A stretch of 64,000 nt of DNA from Xenopus tropicalis (GCF_000004195.4 NC_030679.2:146446243-146510242), one strand, 5' to 3'. Counted from the stretch's first letter, positions 1 through 13,284 are shown. Program-made: numbers and translations. The notes: generated by a model not told the origin, from the sequence alone.

Positions 1-3000
1 AAAGGGAGGCAAGATGACCAGCCATATCGCACACACAAATAACTGAATAGAAACACATGTTAGAATTACAGAGTAGGAGACCTTCACCCCTGTCCACTGT
101 CTTAACCTGCTGCCGGGTTTGGTTGCATTAAAGGCAATGACAACAGTGATGGTTTTGGCCAGAACACAGGAGATGCAGAGGGCAAAAACCATCCCAAATG
201 CCACCTGGTGCAGAAGGCACTTTTCAGGCTGTGGGTAACCAATGAAGCCTAAAGAGCAAAGGAAACAGAGGAACAGGGAAAGCAGGAGAAGGCAGCTAAG
301 GGAGTAGTTGTTGGCTCGGACTATTGGGGTTTCTTTATAACAAACAAAAACTCTTAAAATTACAAGTGGGATGAGAGAAGAGAAGATGGCTGTGCATGCT
401 AAAGAAAAACCCAAAGGATCTCCATAGGAAAGGAACTCTGTAGGCCTTGGTAGGCATCTGTCCTGCTGTAGATTGGGCCACGTGTCCCAGGAACATGGAT
501 GACATTCCACAGTATCTGCAGAACAATAATGATATTAGCTTTCTTAACTTAGTGATGTTTTATATAAGAGCATAAACATAATTTTTGTATTACCTGTTTG
601 ATTGGATATCTGCCCCTGGGGACACCGGGCACACTCATAGCAGCAGGGGGGCTTTCCTGGTATGATCACCTTCCTAAATCCAGGGTAACAACTTGGGTTG
701 CACTTCGAAATGGGTATCTATGGAAATTTCAGTTGGTTTGTAATGAATTATGAGACCATTACAATATTACTACTTTTTATGACATTACATATCACTGTAC
801 AGTTGAAGATTATCAAGTGGCAGGGGTTCCAAGTGCAAAAAACATGGTACAGTGCAATGTTTTTTGCACTTTGTACCCTGCCCTGCAAATAGCACGATGC
901 AGATGGAACTTTCTGTGTTTGAAGAATAGAGTAAAAGCCTAGGGATAACTGGGGCACCCAAGTTGAGGCTTCCTTGAACCCCCCTAGCTTGCAGGTCAAA
1001 CTAGGACAATCCAAGAGTGTACATCCAGGTTCCTCCCCTTGCTTGCAGGTTATTTGGTCTTCAAATCTAGAATGAGCCATCAGCTCAGGGTTCAGCTCGG
1101 TACATAGGTCATGCCTAAGGGAAAACCTTACGGATCAGAGATTATGTGCTCCTTCTCCTTCCTGGCATATGGAGGGGGCATTTGCAGATATAGAAGAAGA
1201 GGTACTATAGGAGCTAAGATTGGCTATTAGGGAGCCTCTATGCACCCTATCAGCTTACAGGGGCTTTATTTAGTATTAAATCTTGTTTTTATCCAACCAA
1301 AACTTGCCCCCAAGTCAGGAATTCAAAAGCAACTACCTGGTTTGGGGACACTGAGAGCAACACCCAAGGGGTTGGTGAGCAACATGTTGTTCCTAAGCAA
1401 CTCTCCTTTATCTGGAATATAGCACTGGACTTTCTTGTCTAAGGCTAGAGTTATTAACTTTTGGTAATAATTACAAGAGACAATTAGGTCATTGGCTTGG
1501 CACAATAAATGCTGTAGGTGGAAATAGCGGATGATGGTAGGAATAGTAGGGCAATATTTAGGCAGAAGTGCAGGAATGTCACAGCAGGAAAAGATGGAGG
1601 TAGTAGACCAAAATGGCGGCAGTAGGAAACAGCTGAATTTGGCAATAGAATTCTCTATTATATTATTTACTGGCCACAGTCTTCTTTAGCTCTACAGAGC
1701 AAGAAAATCTTTATAAAAGTCAGAAAAAACTCCTATAGAAGGCTATACATGCCCGTATTGATACTCCCCTATACTAGGCAATAGGCACAATTCCAAAGGA
1801 CCCTATAAGGCAGGGATCCCCAACCTTTCTTACATATGAGCCATAATCAAATGTAAAAAGACTTGGGGAGCAACACAAGCACCATAAAAGTTCATGGAGG
1901 AGCCAAATAAGGGCTGTGATTGGCTATTAGGGGCCTCTATGCACACTATCAGCTTACAGGGGCTTTATTTGGTAGGAAATCTTGTTTTTATTCAACCAAA
2001 ACTTGCCCCCAAGTCAGGAATTCAAAAATATCTCCCTGGTTTGTGGGCACTGAGAGCAACATCCAAGGGGTTGGGGAGCAACATGTTGCCCCTGAGCCAC
2101 TGGTTGGGGATCACTGGCTTAGAGAATACACCCCAGTCAGGTCTGTGATACAACTGCCTGTTACAGAGAACCTCTCTTCTATAAGACAAGGTGATTCTAG
2201 CAGTTGGTCACCCACAGATAGAAAGGCTGGAAAGATATAAAGAGGCCTATGGGGCCTCTTTATACAATTTCTAGAAAAGACTCTTCCCCTCACTCCTGTC
2301 AAAGTTTACAGCATGTAACGATTCATTTTATTTTTATAGTATACAATGTAAATGTATCTGATCTGTCGTATTAAGTCAAATCAACTGGCTGTGGTTTTTC
2401 TTGAAGACCTTAGAGTCATTCTTGAAGACCTTAGAGTCATTCTTGAAGACGTTACAGTCATTCTTGAAGACGTTAGAGTCATTCTTGAAGACATTAGAGT
2501 CATTCTTGAAGACGTTAGAGTCATTCTAGAAAACATTAGAGTCATTCTTGAAGATGTTAGAGTCATCCAACTGGCTTTCTCAATTCCGAAAAACACAGCA
2601 AGTCCAGTTGATTTGACTTAGTACTACGGATATACCATGACCTGGATGAATGAGAACCTTTACAAACAACGTAATTGGGACATTTTTTACAGTTTCTTCC
2701 TTCTTCATCTATACCTGGGCGTTACCGTTGATCCATATAATTTTTGTCCTATCTACATTCAAGGTCTTTCCATCGGGGGCACTAAGGTCATAACTTCCAA
2801 CTGTCACCTGCTCCGCTGTGCCCTTGGCACCCAGACGCCAGTTTACAATATCGTAGATGGCCGGAGGGTTCCCTTTTGCATCAAAAAACACTCGGCTCCC
2901 GTCTTTGGTCTTGAAGCTTACATTTTGAATATAGTGGAGAAGCTGAAATGTAAAAAACGTTAATAAAAAATGTCATAGTAACCCGGTGAGTAAATTCCAG

Positions 3001-6000
3001 GAAATACTTTAGAAAGTGTTTTCCCACACCTGCCAAGCTTGAAAGGAAGAGATGTTGGCACAGGAGGCACCAAGGAATGGCCCAGTCCCAGGTTTACAAT
3101 TCAACATATTTTGTAGCGCCCACACAATTGCATACACAGCTGTGTAAACATTGAGAGAGACTCTGTGATAATCTTCACTCAGCTGACCCTCCAGGCTTTC
3201 ATTTCCCGTACATGCTTTTATTGGGTCATTATCCACCCCAACAACATTTTTATCACCGAGCCACTTACAGGAAAAGGCTTGCTCCCAAAAATCCAATATG
3301 AACTGGTTGTTGAGTTTTGATGGGTGAAGGTTGCTAAGGTATTTTGTGAACATTGGCATTGGCCCATTGTGTATGGCAAGTCCAATGGTTCCCAGTAATA
3401 TCCCTTGGTATTGCTGCTTGGAAAGCAAATCTGAAGTTGCCCAAGCTTCACTGGCTATCCAGGTATTACCAGTCACATTCTGCTTCAACAGCTCTTCTAC
3501 CACAATCACAAAATTGGACGATATCACAACAACGACTCTTGCGGTTGACTCTCTAAGGATTTGAACAAGACGAGGAGCATCTCTGTCGGCTTGACCAGTC
3601 AGAATATATTCAGAAAAGGCCACACAAGCTCCGCCATTAATTATTTCCTGCTTTACAACCTGAAGTCCGTATTGTCCGTAATCATCATCATCTGCCAGAA
3701 GACCAACCCACGTCCAACCAAAATACAAGACCAATTGTGCCAGACCTCTCATCTGATATTCATCACTGGGGATGGTACGGAAAAAGGAAGGGAATGTGTC
3801 ACGATCGCTGAGAATAGGGCTGGTAGCAAAGTAACTGATCTGAAAACATAATGAGGCAGAAACAAATATTCTGTCTTAACTATTCTTCTATTATCCGCCA
3901 AATCAAATATTTTTGTAAGAAAAAAAAAAACTAAACAAAACTGTGTAGGACATGTTGGACATTTTTGAACCTGAATCTGTAAGACAAACAGAGGGAACAC
4001 ACAGCCCATCACAAAATGGCGGCTCAAGGGAAAGGATGTAAAAGGGCAATATTTACTGATATATATATTCCAGTTTGGGCCAATAGGCCACTTAACATAA
4101 TCTAAACTGTCTGTTGGTTACGTATTCATTCTGGCGGGATAGTTTCCCTTTAATGCTCCCCATGTTTTTCTCTGTCCAGTTTGTACCCTGTTTTTTTAAA
4201 ACCCACACAACTGAGGATCCATTCCTAAGGGAAGACATTTAACTACAGAGGGGGGGGAGTCTTGTTCTCTACGATCCAAAATGTCCAAATAAACCTATTG
4301 CGAATCCATGCCTGGCGAAAAATTTGGCCCATCTCTAGCAGTTGTTTATCTGATATCTATTGAAATATTGGAATTGTTTTGTAACTCTGAGGATTCGCAT
4401 TTGCAGCAACTGACCAGCATATATATTAGGGATGCACCGAGCCCACTTTTTTGGGTTCGGCCGAACCCCCAAACCCACCCTGATGGATTCTGCCGAATCC
4501 CGAACCGAACCCGAATCCTAATTAGCATATGCCACCCTATATAATAGATACTCTATTCTCCAATCCATAATATAAATACACACATTTATTTAATTAGCTT
4601 CAGTAATTGCCATCCCCAGTAATTGCAGTGAATCCCCAAATTTAGAATACGACTGCCAAAAAATAATATACGTTGATAAATATAGTGTATGATTGTATAT
4701 GACGTCGAAAACAGCCAAAAATAGCCTAAAGCCTAAAATAGTCCTTATTCCAGACCAAGGCAGCAAAACTAACGAGTTCACACTAGGGATCCTACACTAA
4801 TCTTACCTGGATACCTAATTATTTCAAACCCATCAAGTGTGGGACCCCAAAGTGGACAGCATTTATAAGCTGATCACAGTGAATGACCCAAATTCCAAGA
4901 TGGCAGACATGCAGAAACCAATGGAAGACTCCAAATGTGACCAACCACCACCTGCTAAAGAAGCCAAAGAGAGCAACCTGCATCAAATCCTGTTCCACCC
5001 ATATGGCCATCTTCATCTCCTGGTTAGGAAAAAGCTAAATATTGACAAATCTCCCCACAAATGTGTGGAAATGAACAGCAACCACTAGTGATGGGCGAAA
5101 AAATTAGACAGTCATAAGAATTGTCGCGCGTCAAGAGAATTGTCTCTTGTGTCAAAAAGAATTGTCTCTAGCATAAGAAAGAATTGTCTCTCATCAAAAG
5201 AATTGTCTTGCCCCAAAAAGAATTGTCTCTTGCATCAAAAAGAATTGTCTCACGCCAAAAGAATTGTCTCTCGCGTCAAAAAGAATTGTCTCTCATCAAA
5301 AGAATTGTCGTGCGTCCAACGTATTGTCACGCATTTTCCCCATTTCGCGAACCTTTTGAAAATGCCAGAATTTTTCAGAAAAGTGAAACGGGACAGATTC
5401 GCTCATCACTAGCAACCACCAAGACCAATGAATAGACACTGTGGATCCATATAACTAAAATAAAGCGCTCGAAGAGCGAAACTCAGTTTGATTTCTCCAA
5501 GCAAAGTTAAATAAAGTAAATAAATAAAGAGAGTAAATAAAGAACTGATGAGCAAGCAAAACAAATAAATTAATAAACAAATAAATAAACAATCTATCCA
5601 CCGACTTATGTTAGAAGTAAAAAGGCAGAATATATACCAGATAATCAATTAGGCTCGGGTGTCGAAACCCCGAGCCTATCACTTAGGGTTCAAAGCTCAA
5701 TCTTTCATACAGCTTTAAATCAGAGAAATCAGTGTGTGCTTACTGGCGTCCAGTGGTGGTCCGGGTGCTCAAGGCCCCGAACCCGCAGCTGAAGGGAAAT
5801 TCTCCAAAATCGAAAATAGGACATCAAGCACTCCGGACTAGAAAGGTCTGCTAAAATACGCTCTTTATTTCTTCATATTAAAAACAAAACAAAAGTGCCT
5901 GACGCGTTTCGTGCATTTTCCATATATATATGTGGATCCATATAGGCAACGACTACTAAGTCGCTATTGACACAACTCAACAACATGGAGTATCTCAAAT

Positions 6001-8909
6001 TAATCAAATTCTAGAGCAGTGGCTCTCAACCTCCCTAATGCCGCGACCCTTTAATACAGTTCCTCATGTTGTAGTGACCCCCCGCCATAAAATTATTCCT
6101 AAAACCATCGGAAATATGTGTTTTCCCACGGTCTTAGGTGCAATGGTCTACCACTAGGAAACTATGCTCCCACTACCTTCAATCCCTACAGTAAATACAT
6201 ATATATTTTCATCTTAACTTCATTATAAGCATCACAACAGCTTCAAAGAACCCTGAAGAAGATTCAGTGGGCAACTATGGGATTAGTAGGACAGGCAAAT
6301 AAAACTTCCTAAGAACATGTCCAAAATAAATGCGACCATTTCATGTAAGGTGTGTAAGTTCTATGATAAAAATAATTTTATCTCAGTCTTTGCTAGTAGA
6401 TCTGTATGTGGGGAGAGGCTTCCACTAATTGATGAGATGTTATTGTATATAGTATATGTGTTGTGCTCGTTAATATACCTTTGCTACCACTTCGGATGAA
6501 TTCAGGGGCCCATCCCTCCCCTCGAGTGCACATAAGTAGATGGAATCAGGGGTGGAAGGCCAACTGGGATCAGGTCTGGGCCAGCGGGGGACCGGGTCCC
6601 ACTGGGTTTTTTCCGGTGTCCCAACAGAAGCAAAATAGGCAACAGAATAATTCTGAATAATTTCAAGAATAAGTGACATAATACTTATTACTGGTTTGAC
6701 ATTTCTAAGGGTAACTACACTGGGGAATATTTGTCAGTCGATAGTAAAGAAATCACCCTCACTCCTGTCTTGCCCTCTATTCAGTCATACAAGCTTGTCC
6801 ATAAGACTTGGTGCCTAGCATCCCTTGAGTTCCCCAATGGCTTTCAGTTATTTTCTGGCCTCCAGTTGTTAATTCTAACTCTTTCCTTGTGATTTCAATC
6901 ATTACAAATAAAGAGAGAAAAGGAACATGTAAAAAGGGCAGTTTTATGGTACTGCTCTTACCTGTGGGTATTTATACAGTCCTAAGATTTGGGCCATGAT
7001 GATGGACGCTGTAGTCCAAGAGTCACCAACAATACCAGCAAGAGGTGCCCCTTTGTGACAGTGATAATTCGGGGTCATGTCTTTTCCTCCCGACAGCATT
7101 AAGAGAGTTCCTTTTGCCGCTTCTCGTAATGTAAAACACGTATCGAAAACCTGATAGCCCAGTGTGATGTTGGGAAGGAGTCCGGGGTCTGAGTTAATCT
7201 CCTCAACAGCGAATATTAAGGCCTGCATGTTCTGGAAGTACTCAATGATAAACCTGATAGGGAAGCATTAAAGAAAATTGTGGTGGTGACATTCTCTGAA
7301 GTGCCTATAACCGAGACTACTTCTTCTACTACTGAATTCCTAATATTGTACCAATTGGTCTAAATAAGAAGCCCAATCAAAACACAACAGTTTATGACAA
7401 GAAATGAATAAACTACTCTTGCATTTTATCAGCCTCCATTAAGATCAGTAGTACATTGTGACCCAATGGATAAACCCAAACACCTTGCACCAACCCAAGA
7501 ACTTACATAGTAACACAGTAACATAGTAAGTTAGGTTGAAAAAAGACATACGTCCATCACGTTCAACCATAATGCCTATATATAACCTGCCTAACTACTA
7601 GTTGATCCAGAGGAAGGCAAAAACCCCATCTGAAGCCTCTCTAATTTGCCGCAGAGGGGAAAAAATTCCTTCCTGACTCCAAGATAGCAATCGGACCAGT
7701 CCCTGGATCAACTAAGAGCTATCTCCCATAACCCTGTATTCCTGTATTCCCTCACTTGCTAAACAGCCACCCAACCCCTACTTAAAGCTATATAATGTAT
7801 CAGCCAGTACCACTGATTCGGGGAGGGAATTCCACAACTTCGGAGTGGAGTGCCCTCGTGTCCGTTGGAAGGACCTACTGGTAAATAAAGCATTAGAGAG
7901 GTTATTATATGATCCCCTTATATATTTATACATAGTTATCATATCCCCCCTTAAGCGCCTCTTCTCCAGTGCAAACAAACCCAACTTGGCCAGTCTTTCT
8001 TCATAACTGAGACTTTCCATACCCTTTACCAGCTTAGTTGCCCATCTCTTACTACCAATGATGGCAAGCATAAATGCAATGCCTCACATAAAGAGGTCAT
8101 GCCCTAAGTCAGGGGTCCCCAACCTTCTCCGCATTCAAATGTATAAAGAGTTGGGGAGCAACACAAGCATGAAAAGGTTCCTGGGGGTGCCAAATACTGG
8201 CCCCTATATCAGCGGCAGTATACCTGGTTTTTATGCAACCAAAATTTGCCACCAAGCCAGGAATTCAAAAATATGCTCCTGTTGTGAGATCACTGGGACT
8301 TTCAAGAGGTTGAAGAGCAACATGTTGCACTGGTTGGGGATCTCTTCCCTAAGCCCATGCAAAAAATTTGTAAAACATTGATGGAGGCATCTAAAGACCT
8401 GCTCAAGACTTGCTCAACGTTGCCATTTCTATCTATCATCTACAGTATCTATCTATCTATCGTGCCTACAAAATAGTTGAAGTAATAGCATGGATTTTGC
8501 TTTACAAGTCGATCCCATAACTAGTATAAAGCTAACATTAAGTGATAAAATAGCTACAGCTCTATAAGAAGTACAGTGGCCCTTGGGTTAACCTCATTCC
8601 CTTGTGTCAGCTAGATACAACAGATACAGAGCAACATCACAAAGATACTTACATCTGACACTGTACCTCAGGGGGTTGGCTCGTAAAGTTAAGGTCAATG
8701 AAGACTCTATCCAAATGGACCATAAAGGTGCCACCTATAATAATGTCTCCTGGGCGGCTTAGATACCCAGTAACACGTTCAGCAGGTAGGTTGCAGGTAA
8801 TGCTTGATGGAGAACTTGTGCATATCCCGGTATAATATAGAATACTATACACTGTATAGATGATAAAGCTGCTCATTCTGTGCTGGTTCTGTCTGTTACA
8901 GAGGAACAT
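1..8909 (-). CDS. V2R-like class C GPCR, gene A (3' end outside window)
   Basis: Chemosensory receptor of the V2R/calcium-sensing-receptor-like family, expected in the plasma membrane. Exons in transcript order: 8909-8653, 7253-6962, 3839-3030, 2942-2715, 717-594, 515-1 (cut by the window edge). All junctions are GT/AG with phases 2,0,0,0,1, and the 742 codons present are open. Exon 1 gives a hydrophobic leader (a second Met lies at codon 12). Exons 2-4 form the Venus-flytrap domain, with ADDDDYG and a WIASEAW segment that corresponds to the ligand-contacting Glu of the calcium-sensing receptor. Exon 5 is the cysteine-rich linker. Exon 6 covers helices 1-4, ending at LVILPPF. Where most family members have Ser in the GxTGS-type ligand loop, A has GDSWTTAS. 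N-glycosylation sites include NVTG and NITL. Intron 3 is only 87 bp. The family call is firm; ligand and orthology are unknown. Confidence 0.9.
1216..1400 (+). mobile_element. Fragment of the hAT-like MITE at 1811
   Basis: Shares the internal segment GGGGCTTTATTTAGTATTAA through AGCAACATGTTG with the element at 1811-2116 and has lost both ends. It lies in intron 4 of gene A. Confidence 0.6.
1811..2116 (+). mobile_element. hAT-like MITE in gene A intron 4
   Basis: Ends are CAGGGATCCCCAACC and GGTTGGGGATCACTG, imperfect inverted repeats of the kind seen in hAT elements. No target duplication is recognisable. No coding capacity. Related copies: 1216-1400 and 8110-8346. Confidence 0.65.
2330..2690 (+). 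mobile_element. Fold-back MITE copy with internal 21-bp repeat
   Basis: Inverted ends AAGTCAAATCAACTGG and CCAGTTGATTTGACTT flank an expanded 21-bp repeat. The trailing ATACCATGACCTGGATGAAT is shared with the copies near 16340-17390 and 22998-23205. It lies in intron 4 of gene A, just before exon 4. Confidence 0.6.
2400..2565 (+). repeat. 21-bp minisatellite, 8 copies
   Basis: Unit CTTGAAGACGTTAGAGTCAT plus one T. Because 21 is divisible by three, it stays open as a heptapeptide repeat (LEDVRVI), which is not evidence of a gene. Confidence 0.9.
4429..4530 (+). mobile_element. Element fragment with GGGATGCACCGA end
   Basis: Begins AGGGATGCACCGAGCCC and is rich in TTCGG/CCGAA and CCGAACCCGAATCC. 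A related piece in opposite orientation ends GGTTCGGTGCATCCCT near 45209 in gene D intron 2. Family name not assigned. Confidence 0.5.
5086..5411 (+). mobile_element. TAGTGATGRGCGAA MITE with 8-bp target duplication
   Basis: Inverted ends TAGTGATGGGCGAA and TTCGCTCATCACTA; flanked exactly by GCAACCAC at 5078-5085 and 5412-5419. The interior is an imperfect 20-22-bp repeat built on AAAAGAATTGTCTC. It lies in intron 2 of gene A. Confidence 0.85.
5412..6010. other. Intron 2 of gene A, low-complexity and repeat-like DNA
   Basis: AT-rich AAATAAATA-type sequence at 5505-5595, then a stretch with CCTGACGCGTTTCGTGC near 5900 that resembles ends of other interspersed repeats. No exon or gene seen. 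Confidence 0.5.
6011..6133 (+). mobile_element. hAT-like element fragment (CAGTGGCTCTCAACC end)
   Basis: Starts CAGTGGCTCTCAACCTCC and includes ATGCCGCGACCCTTTAATAC. This is the reverse-complement relation of the complete element at 31672-31857. The other end is missing. Confidence 0.65.
7504..8071 (-). mobile_element. CR1/L2-like LINE, 3' end with ORF2 C-terminus
   Basis: Minus-strand frame 8071-7778 encodes the typical C-terminal tail of non-LTR reverse-transcriptase proteins: YEERLAKLGLF, EKRRLRGDMITMYKY, FQRTRGHS and LWNSLPESVV. It is followed by a 3' UTR with CTGACTCC/GGAGTCAG and TTAGGCAGGTTATATATAGG, ending in short GTTACTATGTTAC repeats. 5'-truncated and inactive. It lies in intron 1 of gene A. 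The exact clade is not settled. Confidence 0.75.
8110..8346 (+). mobile_element. hAT-like MITE in gene A intron 1
   Basis: Begins CAGGGGTCCCCAACC, and GGTTGGGGATC lies close to the other end. Flanks CCCTAAGT (8102-8109) and CCCTAAGC (8347-8354) match at 7 of 8 bases, as expected of an aged 8-bp target duplication. Confidence 0.75.
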
Positions 8910-8971
8910 CTCTAATGCACGACTGGCTGACGTTCATTATCAGAAGATCTGGGATGGGTTTCATGAGCTGG

Positions 8972-9043
8972 TTTTATATATTAGATAGATGAACCGTCCT
9001 AGGGGGATCATAATAGGTCAGGGTAATTACTGAACAAGCTCAG
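8972..9043 (-). promoter_or_regulatory. Predicted core promoter of gene A
   Basis: On the minus strand in order: CTGAGC (9043-9038), TAATTA (9029-9024), TCCCCCTAGG (9007-8998), TATATAAAA (8980-8972), then the start codon about 62 bp downstream. The same order and spacing occur upstream of the four other receptor genes. That it is a promoter is inferred from position and conservation. Confidence 0.6.
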
Positions 9044-9535
9044 GGAACGATATATTCCCATCTCTCAACTGAAATATTTACGTCATTCCCAAAAGGGATG
9101 TCCCGTGGGTCCCTTGATCAAAAACGTACTTGTGTTTTGAGACTGAAAAGTGAAGCCAATGGTCCTCTCCGGTGTCTATAGGGGGCATTTACTAATTCTC
9201 TGTTTTTTTTTGGTTCAGGATTTTTGGCCAAATCCCATTTTTTTTGTGGGAAAAACTTACGATTTTGATGAAAAATCAAAAAATAGAAAACTACTCCTTC
9301 TAAAACCTGTCGAGATCATGAGAAGTCAATGGCAGATGTCCCTTTTACAACCGGAAGATCTTTCTTTGCTTCGTGGTTTTAGAAGTTTCCAGGGGTTTTT
9401 GACGCTGGGTTTAGTGGCACATTATGAAAAAGTAGCATTTTTTGTGTTTTTTCCGCAACTTATTTCTTTTGTGTTTTTCCAGTTCAGATGAGTTTATTCG
9501 TGGTTTAAAAAAACTATAAAACCACTAAATTCCGA
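9044..9535. other. Start of the A-B intergenic region
   Basis: Upstream of gene A promoter. Contains T-rich sequence and a TAGGGGGCATTTACTAA motif typical of interspersed repeats. No exon or RNA gene recognised. Confidence 0.4.
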
Positions 9536-9910
9536 ATGTATTTTGTAGTGTCCCTAGTGGGATTCCATAGGGTTCTGTATTGTGCCCACTTTTAATTAAC
9601 TTGTTCATTAATGACTTAGGGGTGGGGATTATAAGTAATGTATCAGTGTTTACAGATGGCACAAAACTCTGCAGCCCACATAGTTCCATAGAGGATGGGG
9701 TATCTTGCAGGGGCATCTGGGCAAACTGGCAATCTGGGCGGCTAAGGCACAAATAAGATTCTGATGTTTTGAGGTTTTGAGCTGTGTTAATAGGGGCAGG
9801 AGATTCGTGGGAGGAGGGGGTTATTCCTCCCCTTTACAGAGTCCTGGTAAGGCCCCATCTAGAATATGCCATGCAGTTTGGGCTAAGCTACTGTAGGGAT
9901 CCATAGGGTT
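9536..9910 (+). pseudogene. LINE reverse-transcriptase fragment (CR1/L2-like)
   Basis: Plus-strand frames interrupted by stops give LFINDLGVGI, then VFTDGTKLC in place of the catalytic FADDTKL block, then YRVLVRPHLEYAMQFGL, a common downstream segment of these proteins. Order and spacing match the palm region onward. The catalytic Asp pair is altered (TDG for ADD), so it is dead. Intergenic between A and B. Confidence 0.65.
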
Positions 9911-10145
9911 AACTTGCCCCTATGGCTTTAAACCCTACAACTTCCTTAGTCTTGCTGTTACTGGGCAAAGACCCATGTATCAGTTCAGAGATACCCTATT
10001 GGTTTATAGGTTGACTCCACCCTTTGCACTCCAATATAGTGCTTGGCAAAAGGGTGTGGCTTCCTCTTTGGCTGCATCTGTGTCTCAGGTGGGAGTTCCA
10101 CTGAGCCTGGGATCAACAGGGCCCCAGTAAAGCCATAATTTACCC
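9911..10145. other. A-B intergenic, nothing recognised
   Basis: No exon, RNA gene or clear repeat structure visible. Confidence 0.35.
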
Positions 10146-10338
10146 TAGATAAAATGAAAAAACAGCAGCACTCTGGAAATGTTGTAGAAAAAAGTGACTT
10201 TACTCAAGTGCACACAGCAACGTTTCGGGCATAAACCAGCCCTTTATCAAGCCCGAAACGTTGCTGTGTGCACTTGAGTAAAGTCACTTTTTTCTACAAC
10301 ATTTCCGGAGTGCTGCTGTTTTTTCATTTTATCCTGGA
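10146..10338. repeat. Fold-back element, arms about 80 bp
   Basis: Left arm AGATAAAATGAAAAAACAGC... and right arm ...GCTGTTTTTTCATTTTATCC are almost perfect inverted copies around a loop near GGCATAAACCAGCCCTTTAT. The arms contain GCAACGTTTCGGGC. No coding capacity. Confidence 0.85.
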
Positions 10339-11152
10339 TATTGTTTTACCCTGGCTGAGGGTTCAGCTTGCACCTGGGGCTACAATTAGCTGGTTTGTCC
10401 ATTGTGTAGCACACCTTAATCAATTTGTTGATAATTTACCCTAGAGTCACCACCTACTCTAGTGAAGTCGGGGACAGGGACCCTGTGAATGAGGACCAGT
10501 TAGTTAATCTTGTAGAGTACTTTCTAGGAGAGTGAGATAGAGAGGGAAGGAAGCAAGCGTAGTTTGGCTCCACCAAGGAAAGTAGTTGTGGAAGTACCTT
10601 CCATACAGGCACTGTTGCCTCAGCATAAGGCCACAGTTTAGACATAGGAGGCAGGCAGTAGCTCAACCCTGATCCAGAGTTGCTGTGGGGCCCTGAGGGC
10701 TAGAGGTGTTCAACCTGAGGAGTGTGGTATCCAATCTGACTGTTTGCTCATCACTAGTCGTTATTAACCCCAACCACTAATAATATATCTATGTACATTT
10801 CTATAACTTTAACTCTGCATTATATTTGTGTATTTACAAATTTATAGGTGCTACAATACTTCTTGGTCACAGAAGCCAGTGAATGCCCCAGTGGTCCAGT
10901 TACCAATAGTAGAACGTTTATATGGGCAATAACATTCATAATTTTGTTTTACAAAACATATTTATACCTCCCAACATTCTGGTAACAATGAGATTATCCC
11001 AGTCCTTCCAACAAACTGCCCGTGCCATGAGTCTTCCCATTCCAGTTGCCCAGCTGGTATCTATACATAGTTTCATGGTCAAGGTAAGCCATTTAGAACA
11101 GTTTTTAAGTGCAGTTGAGGCAGTCTGATAGTATCCAAGAATTGGGGTATAG
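10339..11152. other. Downstream flank of gene B
   Basis: About 0.8 kb after the gene B stop (minus strand). No exon and no clean AATAAA close to the stop; nothing else recognised. Confidence 0.35.
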
Positions 11153-13284
11153 TTATTTTTGACTTTTGCTTTTCCCCAGAAGATGCCCCTTGGTGTTCAT
11201 GTTGGGTCTGAACAATACAATGTAACATTTTGGCACAAAGATACAGCCCAACACAGCCCAACTGGAAGACAGGATGGCAAAGACCTCCATTGCCACAGTA
11301 TACATGCCCCGGGCACTGAGATAGGCTGGGATAAAGGACACCCACACACTGAGGAAAGCCAACATACTGAATGTGATCAATTTGGCTTCATTGAAACTGT
11401 CAGGGAGGCGTCTGGCCAGGAAGGCAACAATGAAACTGATGGAGGCCAAGAGTCCAAGGTATCCCAGCATGCACCAGAAAGCAGTGGGTGACCCTTCATT
11501 GCAGTTAACTATGATGACTCCTGGTTTGGTGTCAGTGTCAAGTTCAGGGAAGGGAGGGATGACAAAAAGCCACAATACACACACACATAACTGAATTAAA
11601 GTGCATATGAGAATGAAAGGGTAGGACACCTTCACCCCTGTCCACTTTCTTAACCTGCTGCCGGGTTTGGTTGCATTAAAGGCAATGACAACAGTGATGG
11701 TTTTGGCCAGAACACAGGAGATGCAGAGGGCAAAAACCAACCCAAATGCCACCTGGCGCAGAAGACACTGTTGAAGTTGGGGGTAACCAATGAACCCTAA
11801 AGAGCAAAGGAAACAGAGGAACAGGGAAAGCAGGAGAAGGCAGCTAAGGGAGTAGTTGTTGGCTTTGACAATTGGTGTCTTCTTAAACCAGGTAAAAACT
11901 CTCAGAATAAGAAGTGGGATGAGAGAAGAGAAGATGGCTGTGCCTGTTAAAGAGAAACCTAAGGGATCTCCAAACGAAAGGAACTCTGTAGGCCTTGGTA
12001 GGCATCTGTCCTGCTGTAGATTGGGCCACGTGTCCCAGGAACATGGGTGACATTCCGCAGCATCTGGAGAACAATCAAATTATCTTTCTCATCTACATGA
12101 TGTTTTATAGAAGTGAACAAACATGTTTTTATGGGTTACCTGTTTGGTTTGAAATCTGCCCCTGGGGACACCGGGCACACTCATAGCAACAAAGGGGCTT
12201 TCCTGATACAATCACCTTCCTAAATCCTGGGGAACAGCTTGGGCTGCACTTGGAAACAGGAACCTACAGGAATGTTATTAGAGTTGTGCTTCAGTATGAG
12301 ATATACTATTACCATTTTACCATTGTACATATATATGACACACTTATGATAACACAAAATGCAACATATAAACTCAATAAATGACAAAGGCATGGTGGCC
12401 TCTGTAGCATACCAGTTGATCATCCCCAATCAGTATAAAGGTGTCCAAATGTAGGTATATGAGTAAAAATATGAAACAAGGGGGATAGTTTTGAAAGGCC
12501 ATCCTTTGACTAGCTAATTTCCACTTGGAAACATGGATGGAGCATTGTAGAAGAGACAGCTGGGGCTAAACATAAGTGCTATTGAGCCATCACAATTCTG
12601 GCCAGCTTTCACAATATGCCCCTGTTTGGTCAGATAACAAGATCACTGAGGCATATACGTCCACTTTGATTTGATAAAGCTAAAAGTTGCCCCAATCACT
12701 ATATTATATTTGAAGATAAACACTATATTTTATTGGGGTAGAAGTAAAGGGCTTAATCAAAAGATGAGAGCCTTCAAGAAGAGAACCTTCAAGGTTCCCA
12801 GGGAAAAGAACTAGTGATGTGCGGGTCAAGAAAAACTTGACCTGCATCCAACCCTAACCCACCCAACCTGATGACATCACAAAAGGGCAGGGCAGGAATT
12901 TGCCTATAAATCTGGAAGCCAGAAGTGCAGTGTAATGTCACGGGGGTGGAGAGCAGGCAGAAGAGCTCAACCCAAACATGACCCACAAATGATGTGCCAA
13001 AGTCGGCCGAACCCACCCAACCCACGGGTAAACCCACTAGTTCCACATCACTAGTGCTGACCACCATTAAAATGTAGAGGACTTACAGCGACATCGCCAA
13101 GCGAGCGGATCTTAAGGTGTATGGGCACCTTAAGCCCTCTGACCCACACCAGCCCCCAGGTCAAGAAAGGCCAGAGGTAAATAGTAAGGACCACCAAATG
13201 GGGTTTAACTTGACGTGGTAATCTTATGATCAAACAGTTTTTTGAAAATACATGCGCTGGTATAGATATATATTTACTTATAAG

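Noticed and set aside
1..515. Gene A as a pseudogene because its last exon is short
   Set aside because: The frame is open right to the window edge at a codon boundary; the truncation is the window limit.
2352..2621. A heptad repeat (LEDVRVI) that looks like a coiled coil
   Set aside because: The 21-bp minisatellite of a MITE; ends inside the element's inverted repeat.
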